DNA of 6,290 bases from UMGS1590 sp036303105 (GCA_036303105.1 JAXJBF010000058.1:1-6290); one strand, 5' to 3'; positions 1 to 6,290 are shown, counted from the stretch's first letter. Numbers and translations: made by a program. The notes: generated from the letters alone by a model not told the origin.

Positions 1-3000
1 CCTTGCCAAAGTAGTCGTTGCTGTCGCCCTCCAGTTCCAGGGTCAAGCCTGATGGAATGAAAGCCCCGAAGGATTGACCGGCACCGCCTTGACAGCGAAT
101 GTGGTAGCTGTCGTCTGGCAGCTTTGTGCCATAGCGGCGGGTCAGCGCTGCTCCAAAGCGGGTGCCGAAGGCACGGTTGGTGCAGGTGAGTTTGATGACA
201 GGCGGTTCGTGGCCTTTTAGGATTGGCAGGAGCACTTGTTCATCCAAGGTGTCTTCCAGTTCAAAGTTGAATTCGTGTGCTGGGTCGAATTGTGTCATCG
301 ACAGCGATGATTGACTCAAAAGCAGTTTCAAATCAAGGGCGCTGGCGTGTGGTGCCGAAGCTTCATCACGCACCTTCAAGAGATCGGTGCGTCCGACGAG
401 CTCGCTGACAGTGTGCACGCCGAAAGCGGCCATGTATTCACGCAGCTGTCGGGCAATGAAGAACATGAAACGTTCCACATATTCCGGCTTGCCGGTAAAG
501 TTCTTTCGCAGTTCTGGATCTTGTGTGGCAATGCCCATTGGACAGTTGTCGTTGTTGCACAGGCGCATCATTTTGCAGCCTAGGGCGATGAGCGGCGCGG
601 TGGCAAAGCCGAATTCTTCGGCGCCAAGGATGCAGGCAAAGGCCACATCGGTGCCGTTCATGAGTTTACCGTCGGTTTCCAGGCGCACACAGGAACGGAG
701 GTTGTTGGCGATCAGCGTTTGATGGGCTTCGGCCAAGCCGAGCTCCCAAGGCAGACCAGCGTGATGAACTGAGTTGAGCGGGGCGGCACCAGTGCCGCCG
801 TCTGCGCCGGAAATGAGCACGATTTGAGCGCCTGCTTTGGCAACGCCTGCGGCGATGGTGCCGACGCCAGCCTCACTGGCCAATTTCACAGAAATATCAG
901 CGTGAATGTTGGCATTTTTGAGATCGTAGATAAGCTGCGCGAGGTCTTCGATGGAATAAATATCGTGATGGGGTGGTGGCGAGATCAGCGTCACACCAGG
1001 TGTTGCATAGCGCAGCTTGGCGATGTGCGGCCACACTTTCTTGCCGGGCAGATGCCCGCCTTCACCAGGCTTGGCCCCTTGTGCCATCTTGATTTGAATT
1101 TCTTTGGCACTGGTCAGATACGCACTGGTGACGCCGAAACGGCCCGAGGCCACTTGTTTGATGGCTGAACCGGCTTCAGTTTGCAGCCGGTCTGGCGATT
1201 CGCCGCCTTCCCCTGAATTGGATCGCCCGCCAATGCGGTTCATGGCAATGGCAAGACAGGTGTGGGCTTCCGGTGAGATGGAACCGAGCGACATGGCCCC
1301 GGTTTTGAAACGTTTAACGATTTCTGTTTCCGGTTCCACTTCATCCAGCGGGATCGGTGTTGCCTGGCTGAAATCAAAATCCAGCAGCCGTCGCAAGGTG
1401 TGTGGATGCACCACATGGTTGGAAAGATCGGCGTATTCTTGAAATGCTTCATAAGAATCTTCGCGTACCGCTTTTTGTAAAGCCAGGATGGTTTTGGCGT
1501 CCCAAAGATGGTCTTCTGAGCCAGGTTCAGAACGCAGACAGTGCATGCCTTTTGTGGAAAGGGTGGTGTTGGTAGGCAGTCCCATTGGATCAAAGCCGCG
1601 ATCATGGAGCCAGTCGACGGTTCTTGCGATGTCGTCGAGGCCGATGCCTTCAATGCGGCTGATGGTGTTTGTGAAATAACGGTCGATGACTGCTGAGGAG
1701 ATGCCCACCGCTTCAAAAATCTGTGCACTTTGGTAAGATTGTAAGGTGGAAATGCCCATTTTAGCAGCGATTTCCACGACGCCGTTCTTGACAGCGGTGT
1801 TGTAAGCGTCGATGGCTACAGAACTGTCGCGGTCAAGCAGACCTTTTTCGATTAGCTCATCGATGCATTCGTGCGCCAGATACGGATTGACAGCAGTGGC
1901 GCCGTACCCGAGAAGTGTCGCAAAGTGATGCACCGAGCGTGGTTCCGCACTTTCCAGAATGATGGAAACGGCGGTGCGTTTTTTTGTATGAATCAAATAC
2001 TGCTGTAAGGCCGAAACGGCGAGCAGAGAAGGTATCGCCGTGTGGTTTTCATCAACGCCACGGTCGGAAAGGATGAGAATATTCGCGCCGTTTCGGTAAG
2101 CCTTATCGCAGCTGATGAACAAGCGCTCCAGCGCATGTTCCAAAGAAGTATTGCAATAGTAAAGCAACGAGATCACAGCACTTTTCAGCCCTGGCATATC
2201 AAGTGCCTTGATTTTCAGCATGTCAATGCTGGTTAAAATTGGGCTGTCCAGCTGCAGCACGCGGCAGTTTTTTGGAGAATCTTCCAGTAAGTTGCCGTCG
2301 GTGCCTACGTAGATCGTTGTATCAATGACGCTCTCTTCGCGATACGCATCAATTGGCGGGTTCGTGACTTGAGCGAACATTTGGTAGAAATAATTGAACA
2401 ATGGCTGAGGTGCTTCTGAGAGCACTGTCAAAGGAATGTCCGTTCCCATCGAAACGATGGGTTCTGTGCCTGCTGATGCCATTGGTAAAATGGAATGATA
2501 AATATCTTCAAAAGTATAGCCAAAGTTTTTGTAAAGCTGGCTGCGCAATGTCTGCGAGTGCCGCTCAACACGTGTTTTCGCTGTTGGCAGATCCGCCAAC
2601 AGGACCAGCTCGCGGTCCAGCCATTCGCCGTAAGGCTGAGCATTGGCGTATTTTTCTTTAATGACGGTGTCTTCAAGAATGACACCGGAGAGCAAATCGG
2701 CCACCAGCATTTTACCTGGTTCCAGACGCCCTTTTTTCAAGATCGCTGCAGGTGGTACATCCAATACGCCAACTTCTGAAGCCAGAATCAGGCGGTCCTT
2801 GGTTTGGTAGTAGCGCAGAGGCCGCAGGCCATTGCGGTCCAGGACGGCCCCAACTTGATCGCCGTCGGAAAAGAGAATGGCGGCAGGTCCGTCCCATGGT
2901 TCCATCATCGTGGCGTAATAATGATACATGTCGCGGCAGGCACGGCTGATATCGCGCTGCTTTTGCCAAGGTTCTGGAATTGTCACCATCACGGCACGCG

Positions 3001-3922
3001 GCAGTTCCATGCCAGCAAACATGAGAAATTCAAGGGTGTTGTCAAGCATGGCCGAGTCGGACCCCGATGGGTTGACGACTGGGAAAATCTGGTCAAGGTT
3101 TTCAGAGAAAATTTGCGAATGCATGGTTTCTTCGCGTGCCAGCATGCGGTCGATGTTGCCGCGAATGGTGTTGATCTCACCATTGTGCAGGATCAGCCGA
3201 TTTGGATGGGCACGTTCCCAGCTTGGCGTGGTATTTGTCGAGAAGCGGGAATGCACCAGCGCCAGCGCCGATGCGCAGTCCGGATTTTCCAGATCGGCGT
3301 AGAAGCGCCGCAGCTGTTCAACCAGAAACATGCCTTTGTAAACAATGGTGCGGCAGGAAAGAGATGCCACATAAGTTTCTGAGACAGACTGTTCAAATTC
3401 GCGGCGCACAATGTACAGCGCACGGTCAAAAGCGAGATCGCTTGTCATATGCTCTGGACGTTGGATGACACACTGGCAAATATATGGCATACAGGAAAGC
3501 GCTGCATCGCTGAGAATTTCTGGATGGGTTGGCACCTGCCGCCAGAAAAGCAGCGATAAATGGTGTTTGTTGAGGATCACCTCAAAGAGGCGGCGATGTC
3601 GAGAACGGGTCAGCGCGTCTTGTGGAAAGAAAAACATTCCAACTGCATAGCTGCGTGGTGCTTTCAGATCAACGTGGTGCGTTTGGGCGACGGCGGCGAA
3701 CAAGCGGTGCGGAATCTGCAAGAGAATCCCAACGCCGTCGCCTGTCTTGCCGGTGGCATCACGGCCAGCACGGTGACGCAGTTTTTCAACGATGTGCAGC
3801 GCGTCGGACACGATTTCATGCGACGGTTTGCCATCGATGGCGACCACAGCACCGATGCCGCAGGCATCATGCTCAAACCGAGCGTCATAAAGGCTGTGGG
3901 GAGTATGGTCATGTGCGTTCAT
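1..3922 (-). CDS. gltB: Glutamate synthase large subunit, 3'-truncated by the window edge
   Basis: Cytoplasmic enzyme. It hydrolyses glutamine and passes the ammonia to 2-oxoglutarate, making glutamate. 1307 codons are visible with no stop or frameshift; the family is about 1480-1530 residues, so roughly 200 C-terminal residues are missing. The predicted nucleophile is Cys21 in DACGIGAV, implying a 20-residue propeptide removed as in other GltB proteins. The class II glutaminase domain runs to about residue 430 (HNGEINTIRGN at 246-256). A central domain follows to about 790. The FMN synthase domain contains GGRSNSGEGGE (898-908), GADGGTGAAP (1039-1048) and the 3Fe-4S ligands Cys1116, Cys1122 and Cys1127, spaced C-x5-C-x4-C. 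The GXGXG beta-helix domain begins near 1225 and is cut. The stretch after SGEGGE is short, without the insertion typical of ferredoxin-dependent enzymes, so an NADPH type needing a GltD partner is inferred; no gltD is visible. The start at 3922 is chosen for its GAAAGGAG ribosome site (3929-3936). Bacillus nomenclature calls this subunit GltA. Confidence 0.97.
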   Translation of the reverse strand, partial: MNAHDHTPHSLYDARFEHDACGIGAVVAIDGKPSHEIVSDALHIVEKLRHRAGRDATGKTGDGVGILLQIPHRLFAAVAQTHHVDLKAPRSYAVGMFFFPQDALTRSRHRRLFEVILNKHHLSLLFWRQVPTHPEILSDAALSCMPYICQCVIQRPEHMTSDLAFDRALYIVRREFEQSVSETYVASLSCRTIVYKGMFLVEQLRRFYADLENPDCASALALVHSRFSTNTTPSWERAHPNRLILHNGEINTIRGNIDRMLAREETMHSQIFSENLDQIFPVVNPSGSDSAMLDNTLEFLMFAGMELPRAVMVTIPEPWQKQRDISRACRDMYHYYATMMEPWDGPAAILFSDGDQVGAVLDRNGLRPLRYYQTKDRLILASEVGVLDVPPAAILKKGRLEPGKMLVADLLSGVILEDTVIKEKYANAQPYGEWLDRELVLLADLPTAKTRVERHSQTLRSQLYKNFGYTFEDIYHSILPMASAGTEPIVSMGTDIPLTVLSEAPQPLFNYFYQMFAQVTNPPIDAYREESVIDTTIYVGTDGNLLEDSPKNCRVLQLDSPILTSIDMLKIKALDMPGLKSAVISLLYYCNTSLEHALERLFISCDKAYRNGANILILSDRGVDENHTAIPSLLAVSALQQYLIHTKKRTAVSIILESAEPRSVHHFATLLGYGATAVNPYLAHECIDELIEKGLLDRDSSVAIDAYNTAVKNGVVEIAAKMGISTLQSYQSAQIFEAVGISSAVIDRYFTNTISRIEGIGLDDIARTVDWLHDRGFDPMGLPTNTTLSTKGMHCLRSEPGSEDHLWDAKTILALQKAVREDSYEAFQEYADLSNHVVHPHTLRRLLDFDFSQATPIPLDEVEPETEIVKRFKTGAMSLGSISPEAHTCLAIAMNRIGGRSNSGEGGESPDRLQTEAGSAIKQVASGRFGVTSAYLTSAKEIQIKMAQGAKPGEGGHLPGKKVWPHIAKLRYATPGVTLISPPPHHDIYSIEDLAQLIYDLKNANIHADISVKLASEAGVGTIAAGVAKAGAQIVLISGADGGTGAAPLNSVHHAGLPWELGLAEAHQTLIANNLRSCVRLETDGKLMNGTDVAFACILGAEEFGFATAPLIALGCKMMRLCNNDNCPMGIATQDPELRKNFTGKPEYVERFMFFIARQLREYMAAFGVHTVSELVGRTDLLKVRDEASAPHASALDLKLLLSQSSLSMTQFDPAHEFNFELEDTLDEQVLLPILKGHEPPVIKLTCTNRAFGTRFGAALTRRYGTKLPDDSYHIRCQGGAGQSFGAFIPSGLTLELEGDSNDYFGK

Positions 3923-3975
3923 AACAGGCTCCTTTCTTGGCAATGAGGGTGGATCGTGACAACAATATGCGCATG

Positions 3976-3994
3976 ATGGCATAACGTATGCCAT
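3976..3994. promoter_or_regulatory. Perfect 8-bp dyad upstream of gltB, possible operator
   Basis: On the minus strand the sequence is ATGGCATA-CGT-TATGCCAT: two perfect 8-bp arms around a 3-bp centre, ending 53 bp before the gltB start codon. The size and symmetry suit a dimeric DNA-binding repressor or activator, but a small RNA hairpin in the leader is equally possible. A weak promoter-like pair (TTGAAC and TACGTT, 18 bp apart) overlaps it. The binding protein is unknown. Confidence 0.4.
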
Positions 3995-4015
3995 TTCCTG
4001 ATTTTTGTTCAAAAT

Positions 4016-4060
4016 GTTTTCCGGCACTATGTGTGATGAAGCATCAAAAGCCTGGAAAAC
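4016..4060 (-). promoter_or_regulatory. Second leader hairpin, bulged stem
   Basis: In the gltB-sense RNA, GUUUUCC (4060-4054) pairs with GGAAAAC (4022-4016). After a single bulged A (opposite-strand base 4053), GGC (4052-4050) pairs with GCC (4025-4023), giving 10 bp in total. Inside the loop a smaller stem, UGAUG-CUU-CAUCA (4046-4034), can form. The structure starts just after the U run of the preceding terminator-like hairpin. Its role is unknown. Confidence 0.35.
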
Positions 4061-4061
4061 T

Positions 4062-4105
4062 AAAAAAGAGCAAGGGTGTTCGTTCAACGAACACCCTTGC
4101 TCTTT
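4062..4105 (-). terminator. 20-bp perfect hairpin plus T6 in the gltB leader (attenuator-like)
   Basis: Bases 4065-4084 and 4086-4105 are perfect reverse complements around one central base. A real RNA loop would open the innermost pairs. On the minus strand the stem runs into six T residues (4067-4062), the form of an intrinsic terminator. It begins only about 3-4 nt after the predicted gltB transcription start, so it would end transcripts at roughly 45-50 nt unless overridden. It could instead be a backup terminator for the upstream gene, a DNA operator, or an RNA-stabilising 5' hairpin. Confidence 0.7.
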
Positions 4106-4114
4106 GATGTTAAA

Positions 4115-4144
4115 ATTGTACAGCGTAAGTTTTATAAATGTCAA
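4115..4144 (-). promoter_or_regulatory. Strong predicted promoter for gltB
   Basis: On the minus strand a perfect -35 TTGACA (4144-4139) and a -10 TACAAT (4120-4115) are separated by 18 bp. The upstream 4145-4180 is very AT-rich, like an UP element. The transcription start is expected near 4108. The promoter lies between the terminator of the upstream gene and gltB, so it should drive gltB independently. Confidence 0.75.
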
Positions 4145-4204
4145 TACATAATTAAAATGTCATAATATTAAATTATTAGCTCGGCGTATAGCCTTTAGAG
4201 ACAT

Positions 4205-4240
4205 AAAAAGAGACCCGATGCAGTTTGCAGCAGGTCTCTT
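4205..4240 (-). terminator. Intrinsic terminator of the 136-codon gene
   Basis: Arms at 4208-4215 and 4233-4240 (AAGAGACC and GGTCTCTT on the plus strand) are perfectly complementary over 8 bp. A smaller inner TGCA/TGCA stem lies inside. On the minus strand the stem is followed by five T residues (4209-4205). It lies 16 bp after the stop codon of the small gene, so it should end that transcript before the gltB promoter. Confidence 0.8.
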
Positions 4241-4256
4241 GGCGTTACAATAGGGA

Positions 4257-4667
4257 TCAGTCAAACTTTTCGTCAAGTGGCTGGCTTGGCTGGATCACAA
4301 CGATCAGCATATGGCCCTGATCGAGCAGTGTACGGGAGCCATGAAGAGCGAGCTTCACTTCTTCCGGCTGGTCAAGGTTGTCGATGGCGCTAGGGTCAAT
4401 GATGTTGACTGGTACTTCTTTTTTGAGCTTTGCCCAATAGAGATAACCAGCTGGGTCAAACTTAGGACCTTCATCTTTCTTCTTGCCCTTTGGTGCTTCT
4501 TCTGGTTCTTCAACAACCGGTGGTTCTTTGGCAGACATCTTAGCGTCGCCTTCCGGGGAAATGAAAACCTTGAAATCGTTGGTGGTCAGACCGCGTGCGA
4601 GGCAGTCTTCAACTTCATGCAGGGCATGAGGGGCATCGGTAAAATTGCTCTGTACAAATACATACAT
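4257..4667 (-). CDS. Small acidic protein of unknown function, possibly DsrE-like fold
   Basis: 136 residues. I do not recognise the family. Residues 1-8 look like a beta strand (MYVFVQS), 11-27 an amphipathic helix (DAPHALHEVEDCLARGL), and 31-44 a second strand and loop (DFKVFISPEGDAKM). Residues 45-70 form a low-complexity insert rich in Pro, Glu and Lys. Residues 71-92 and 103-126 then resemble further helix and strand, ending in HMLIVVIQ. The order strand, helix after a D/E-x-P-x-x-A turn, then a VFxSPEG strand recalls DsrE/TusD-like sulfur-relay proteins. That is a pattern impression only; the sole cysteine, Cys22, lies in the first helix. There is no signal peptide or membrane segment, so it is probably cytoplasmic. 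The start is set by AGGAG at 4677-4681, 9 nt upstream. An out-of-frame ATG at 4674 lies too close to that site. The gene has its own promoter and terminator, so it is a single-gene unit between alr and gltB. Confidence 0.8.
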   Translation of the reverse strand: MYVFVQSNFTDAPHALHEVEDCLARGLTTNDFKVFISPEGDAKMSAKEPPVVEEPEEAPKGKKKDEGPKFDPAGYLYWAKLKKEVPVNIIDPSAIDNLDQPEEVKLALHGSRTLLDQGHMLIVVIQPSQPLDEKFD

Positions 4668-4723
4668 GGTTCATGTCTCCTCTTTTATCAATGATGAATA
4701 ATTTCGTAAAGTCTATACCTATT

Positions 4724-4752
4724 ATTCTACAAAGACAGCACGCGCCTGTCAA
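4724..4752 (-). promoter_or_regulatory. Strong predicted promoter of the 136-codon gene
   Basis: On the minus strand a perfect -35 TTGACA (4752-4747) and a -10 TAGAAT (4729-4724, five of six matches) are separated by 17 bp. The start would be near 4717, leaving a leader of about 50 nt. The -35 box is part of the hairpin that follows alr. Confidence 0.75.
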
Positions 4753-4774
4753 CCGCAAAGGGTGACAGGCGGCG
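4741..4774 (-). terminator. GC-rich hairpin after alr, probable weak terminator
   Basis: GCCTGTCA at 4744-4751 pairs perfectly with TGACAGGC at 4763-4770. Three more pairs form outward around a bulged base, with an 11-nt loop between the arms. It lies 6 bp past the alr stop codon. On the minus strand it is followed by TGCTGTCTTTG, with no long T run, so termination may be incomplete and some read-through into the next gene is possible. Confidence 0.5.
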
Positions 4775-4780
4775 CGATTA

Positions 4781-5974
4781 TTAGTCTAGAAGGTATTGGG
4801 TGATCTTTACGATTTCGCCATTCTTGAGATAAACGCGAGGAACGCGGCGGTTGATGTCGCAGAAGATTTCATGAGGAATGGTTGGAATACGGTTTACAAC
4901 TTCTTCAATGGAAATGCGATCATCACCCTGGCTGCCGATCAAGACCACTTCATCGCCAATCTTGACATCTGGCACATCGGTGACATTGATCATGCACTGG
5001 TCCATGCAGACGCGGCCAACGATTTTGCAGCGCTTGCCATGAACGAGCACTTCGCCATTGTTGGACATCAGGCGCATCCAGCCATCGGCATAGCCAACAG
5101 GCAGTGTGGCAATGACATCGCCTTCAGTGGTTTCATAGGTGCCGCCATAGCTGATGCGTTCGCCGGCATGTTCGCGTTTTACGTTGGAAATGCGGGCCTT
5201 AAGGCTGAGCACTGGCTTAACGTCGATGTTCTGATTCTGGGTTTCATCGCTTGGGTATACGCCATAAAGAATAATGCCTGGGCGCACCATATCGAGAAAG
5301 TATTCTGGATGGTCAACGATGACAGCGCTGTTGCCGCAGTGACGAATCTTTGGCGTGAAGCCGCGCTTTTCAAGCCCATCGAGGAAGTAGTTGTAACGTT
5401 CCCATTGCAGATGGGTGTAGGTCTTGTCGGCATAGTCTGCTTTCGCAAAGTGGGTGAAGAGCCCACTGAATTCAACGTTAGGCAGGGAGAGAATCTCAAC
5501 GATGGCATCAAGGTTTTCTTCGGTAGGCAGGAACCCGATACGACCCATACCGGTATCTGCTTTGATGTGTACCAATGCCTTTTTGCCCTGTTCAACAGCA
5601 GCATCGCTCATGGCTTTGGCGAGTTCATAGGTGAAGACAGCCTGCTGAATGTCATATTTCACAAGTTCGGCAGCGCGCTGTGGTTCGGTGTAACCAAGGA
5701 TCAGAATTGGCACGTCGGTGAATCCTGCCTTGCGGATTTCCAATGCTTCATCGAGCAGCGCCACGCAGAGAAAATCAGCGCCATTTTCCAAAAGCGTTGG
5801 GATGATTTCGACGGCGCCATGGCCATAAGCGTTGGCTTTTACAACGGCGGCGACATGACGGTCCTTGCCAGCGCGTTCACGGATCGAAGAAATGGTAAAT
5901 GCGAGGGCGTCGAGATCAATCTCAGCCCAAACCGGACGAATGTGCATCAAGGTGTCTTTTGATAGCGTTTCCAT
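4781..5974 (-). CDS. alr: Alanine racemase
   Basis: Cytoplasmic PLP enzyme that interconverts L- and D-alanine, supplying D-alanine for peptidoglycan. 397 residues, slightly longer than the usual 360-390. The N-terminal TIM barrel carries the PLP lysine Lys46 in VVKANAYGHG (44-53), Arg145 in MGRIGF, and the HCGNSA (212-217) and RPGIILYG (231-238) motifs. The C-terminal beta domain carries the second catalytic base Tyr276 in ISYGGTY and the RVCMDQ motif (321-326). All key elements are present, so it should be active. The start at 5974 is chosen because GGGAGG lies 10 nt upstream and because family members begin shortly before the RPVWAEIDLDAL stretch, here at residues 13-24. An in-frame ATG at 6058 would add a hydrophobic 28-residue tail but has no ribosome site. 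The gene is transcribed divergently from the FMN-riboswitch unit and is followed by a hairpin. It is probably its own transcription unit. Confidence 0.97.
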   Translation of the reverse strand: METLSKDTLMHIRPVWAEIDLDALAFTISSIRERAGKDRHVAAVVKANAYGHGAVEIIPTLLENGADFLCVALLDEALEIRKAGFTDVPILILGYTEPQRAAELVKYDIQQAVFTYELAKAMSDAAVEQGKKALVHIKADTGMGRIGFLPTEENLDAIVEILSLPNVEFSGLFTHFAKADYADKTYTHLQWERYNYFLDGLEKRGFTPKIRHCGNSAVIVDHPEYFLDMVRPGIILYGVYPSDETQNQNIDVKPVLSLKARISNVKREHAGERISYGGTYETTEGDVIATLPVGYADGWMRLMSNNGEVLVHGKRCKIVGRVCMDQCMINVTDVPDVKIGDEVVLIGSQGDDRISIEEVVNRIPTIPHEIFCDINRRVPRVYLKNGEIVKITQYLLD

Positions 5975-5984
5975 ATAAAGGAGG

Positions 5985-5990
5985 CCTCCC
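5985..5990 (-). promoter_or_regulatory. alr ribosome binding site within a GGAGGCCTCC palindrome
   Basis: GGGAGG lies 10 nt before the ATG at 5974 and decides the alr start. It is half of the perfect 10-bp palindrome GGAGGCCTCC (5980-5989). That palindrome has no loop, so it cannot fold on itself as a short hairpin. Confidence 0.75.
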
Positions 5991-6014
5991 TTAAAAATTG
6001 ATTTAATATAATAA

Positions 6015-6043
6015 ATAGTAAAACAAATTACACAATAATACAA
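6015..6043 (-). promoter_or_regulatory. Candidate alr promoter (weak match)
   Basis: On the minus strand TTGTAT (6043-6038) and TACTAT (6020-6015) are 17 bp apart in an AT-rich stretch, giving a start near 6008. Both boxes match the consensus only partly, and other pairs in the same AT-rich DNA are nearly as good. Confidence 0.25.
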
Positions 6044-6123
6044 GTCGCATTTATCCATTCTGTACCCAAAGGTTCTTTATGGATGTTTAAGGTGAAAATT
6101 GTCGATATATTTCCACATCGGTC

Positions 6124-6152
6124 TTGACAGCATCTCTATAAAGTCGTATGAT
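6124..6152 (+). promoter_or_regulatory. Strong promoter of the FMN-riboswitch unit
   Basis: A perfect -35 TTGACA (6124-6129) and a -10 TATGAT (6147-6152, five of six matches) are separated by 17 bp. The expected start is near 6159, about 20 nt before the riboswitch. This promoter is divergent from alr. Confidence 0.8.
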
Positions 6153-6177
6153 GATATCAATAAGTGAATAAATAAAA

Positions 6178-6285
6178 ATCTTCAGGGCAGGGTGCAAGTC
6201 CCTACCGGTGGTAAAGCCCACGAGCGCGATGCGCATGATTCGGTGAAACTCCGAAGCCGACAGTACAGTCTGGATGAAAGAAGAT
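6178..6285 (+). ncRNA. FMN riboswitch (RFN element) aptamer
   Basis: This is a cis-acting RNA that binds flavin mononucleotide and shuts down riboflavin synthesis or transport genes when FMN is plentiful. The closing stem pairs ATCTTC (6178-6183) with GAAGAT (6280-6285). Between them are the conserved RFN blocks in the right order: AGGGCAGGGTG, TCCCTACCGGTGGTAAAGCCC, GATTCGGTGAAACTCCGAAG, CCGACAGTACAGTCTGGATGA. A variable arm with GCGCGATGCGC lies in the middle. The aptamer is complete, but the expression platform and the controlled gene lie past the right edge. Family context suggests a riboflavin biosynthesis gene or the transporter ribU; the window cannot tell which, nor whether control is by termination or by translation. 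Confidence 0.97.
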
Positions 6286-6290
6286 GGAAC

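Larger units (their letters stand above)
3923..4108 (-). promoter_or_regulatory. Structured gltB leader (5' UTR)
   Basis: This is the stretch between the predicted start site near 4108 and the gltB start codon, about 186 nt. Read as RNA it contains three successive inverted repeats: a 20-bp perfect stem followed by U residues (4062-4105), a longer bulged stem (4016-4060), and an 8-bp palindrome (3976-3994). The gltB ribosome site comes last. I recognise no known riboswitch class and no convincing leader peptide. That the leader regulates gltB is inferred from its length and structure. A second start site further downstream could make it shorter. Confidence 0.5.

Noticed and set aside
2804..3382. 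A 192-codon plus-strand open frame and several shorter ones opposite gltB.
   Set aside because: The minus strand is continuous gltB with conserved motifs throughout; these frames are overlap artefacts.
1..3922. A possible frameshift in gltB, because several unrelated short open frames cover it.
   Set aside because: Codon-by-codon reading at the start, at the cofactor motifs and at the left edge stays in one frame without stops. The gene simply has no stop inside the window.
3923..3994. An alternative gltB start at the in-frame ATG at 3994, adding 24 residues.
   Set aside because: The AGGA before it is only about 2 nt away, too close. The ATG at 3922 has an ideal GAAAGGAG site and gives a normal-length propeptide before Cys21.
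3939..4081. A partial repeat of the hairpin arm (GCAA, GGGTG) near the gltB ribosome site as a possible antiterminator.
   Set aside because: The match is interrupted by three bases and lies after the terminator in the transcript, so it could not affect termination in time.
4796..5962. A 388-codon plus-strand open frame opposite alr.
   Set aside because: It is the antisense shadow of alr. The minus-strand product has every alanine racemase motif, while the plus product resembles nothing I know and lacks a ribosome site.
5975..6058. An in-frame N-terminal extension of alr from the ATG at 6058, rich in Tyr, Ile and Cys.
   Set aside because: It has no ribosome site, AT-rich non-coding composition, and runs over the strong GGGAGG site that fits the ATG at 5974. 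Alanine racemases do not carry such an extension.
1..6290. CRISPR arrays, insertion sequences, tRNA or rRNA genes, phage or defence genes.
   Set aside because: I see no direct-repeat arrays, transposase motifs, or tRNA or rRNA sequence; the content is housekeeping metabolism and regulatory sites.

Overview
The window suggests a Firmicutes-type bacterium. The ribosome binding sites are strong and AGGAGG-like, the promoters match TTGACA/TATAAT closely, the intergenic DNA is AT-rich beside moderate-GC genes, and an FMN riboswitch of the classical Firmicutes form is present. A Negativicutes-like origin is possible, but that is only an impression. All three protein genes lie on the minus strand. 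The one plus-strand unit is a riboswitch leader running off the right edge.

Layout in minus-strand transcription order, right to left. At 5975-6290 there is a divergent control region. It holds the upstream sequence of alr (minus) and a strong promoter followed by a complete FMN riboswitch aptamer (plus); the controlled riboflavin gene is outside the window. I see nothing in 6059-6123. At 4781-5974 lies alr, a complete alanine racemase. A GC-rich hairpin follows it, and the -35 box of the next promoter is built into that hairpin. At 4257-4667 lies a self-contained 136-codon gene of unknown function with its own promoter and terminator. At 3923-4256 there is a 334-bp intergenic region with a terminator, a near-consensus promoter, and a leader of about 186 nt containing three successive inverted repeats. 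At 1-3922 lies gltB, the large subunit of glutamate synthase, cut off by the left edge after 1307 codons.

Alr supplies D-alanine for the cell wall, and GltB makes glutamate from glutamine and 2-oxoglutarate. GltB needs FMN and the riboswitch senses FMN, but nothing in the sequence shows that these units are co-regulated. Each minus-strand gene seems to have its own signals, so this is not one operon. The core genes are ordinary. The parts that merit attention are the gltB leader, where a terminator-like hairpin begins almost at the predicted transcription start, and the small unrecognised protein.
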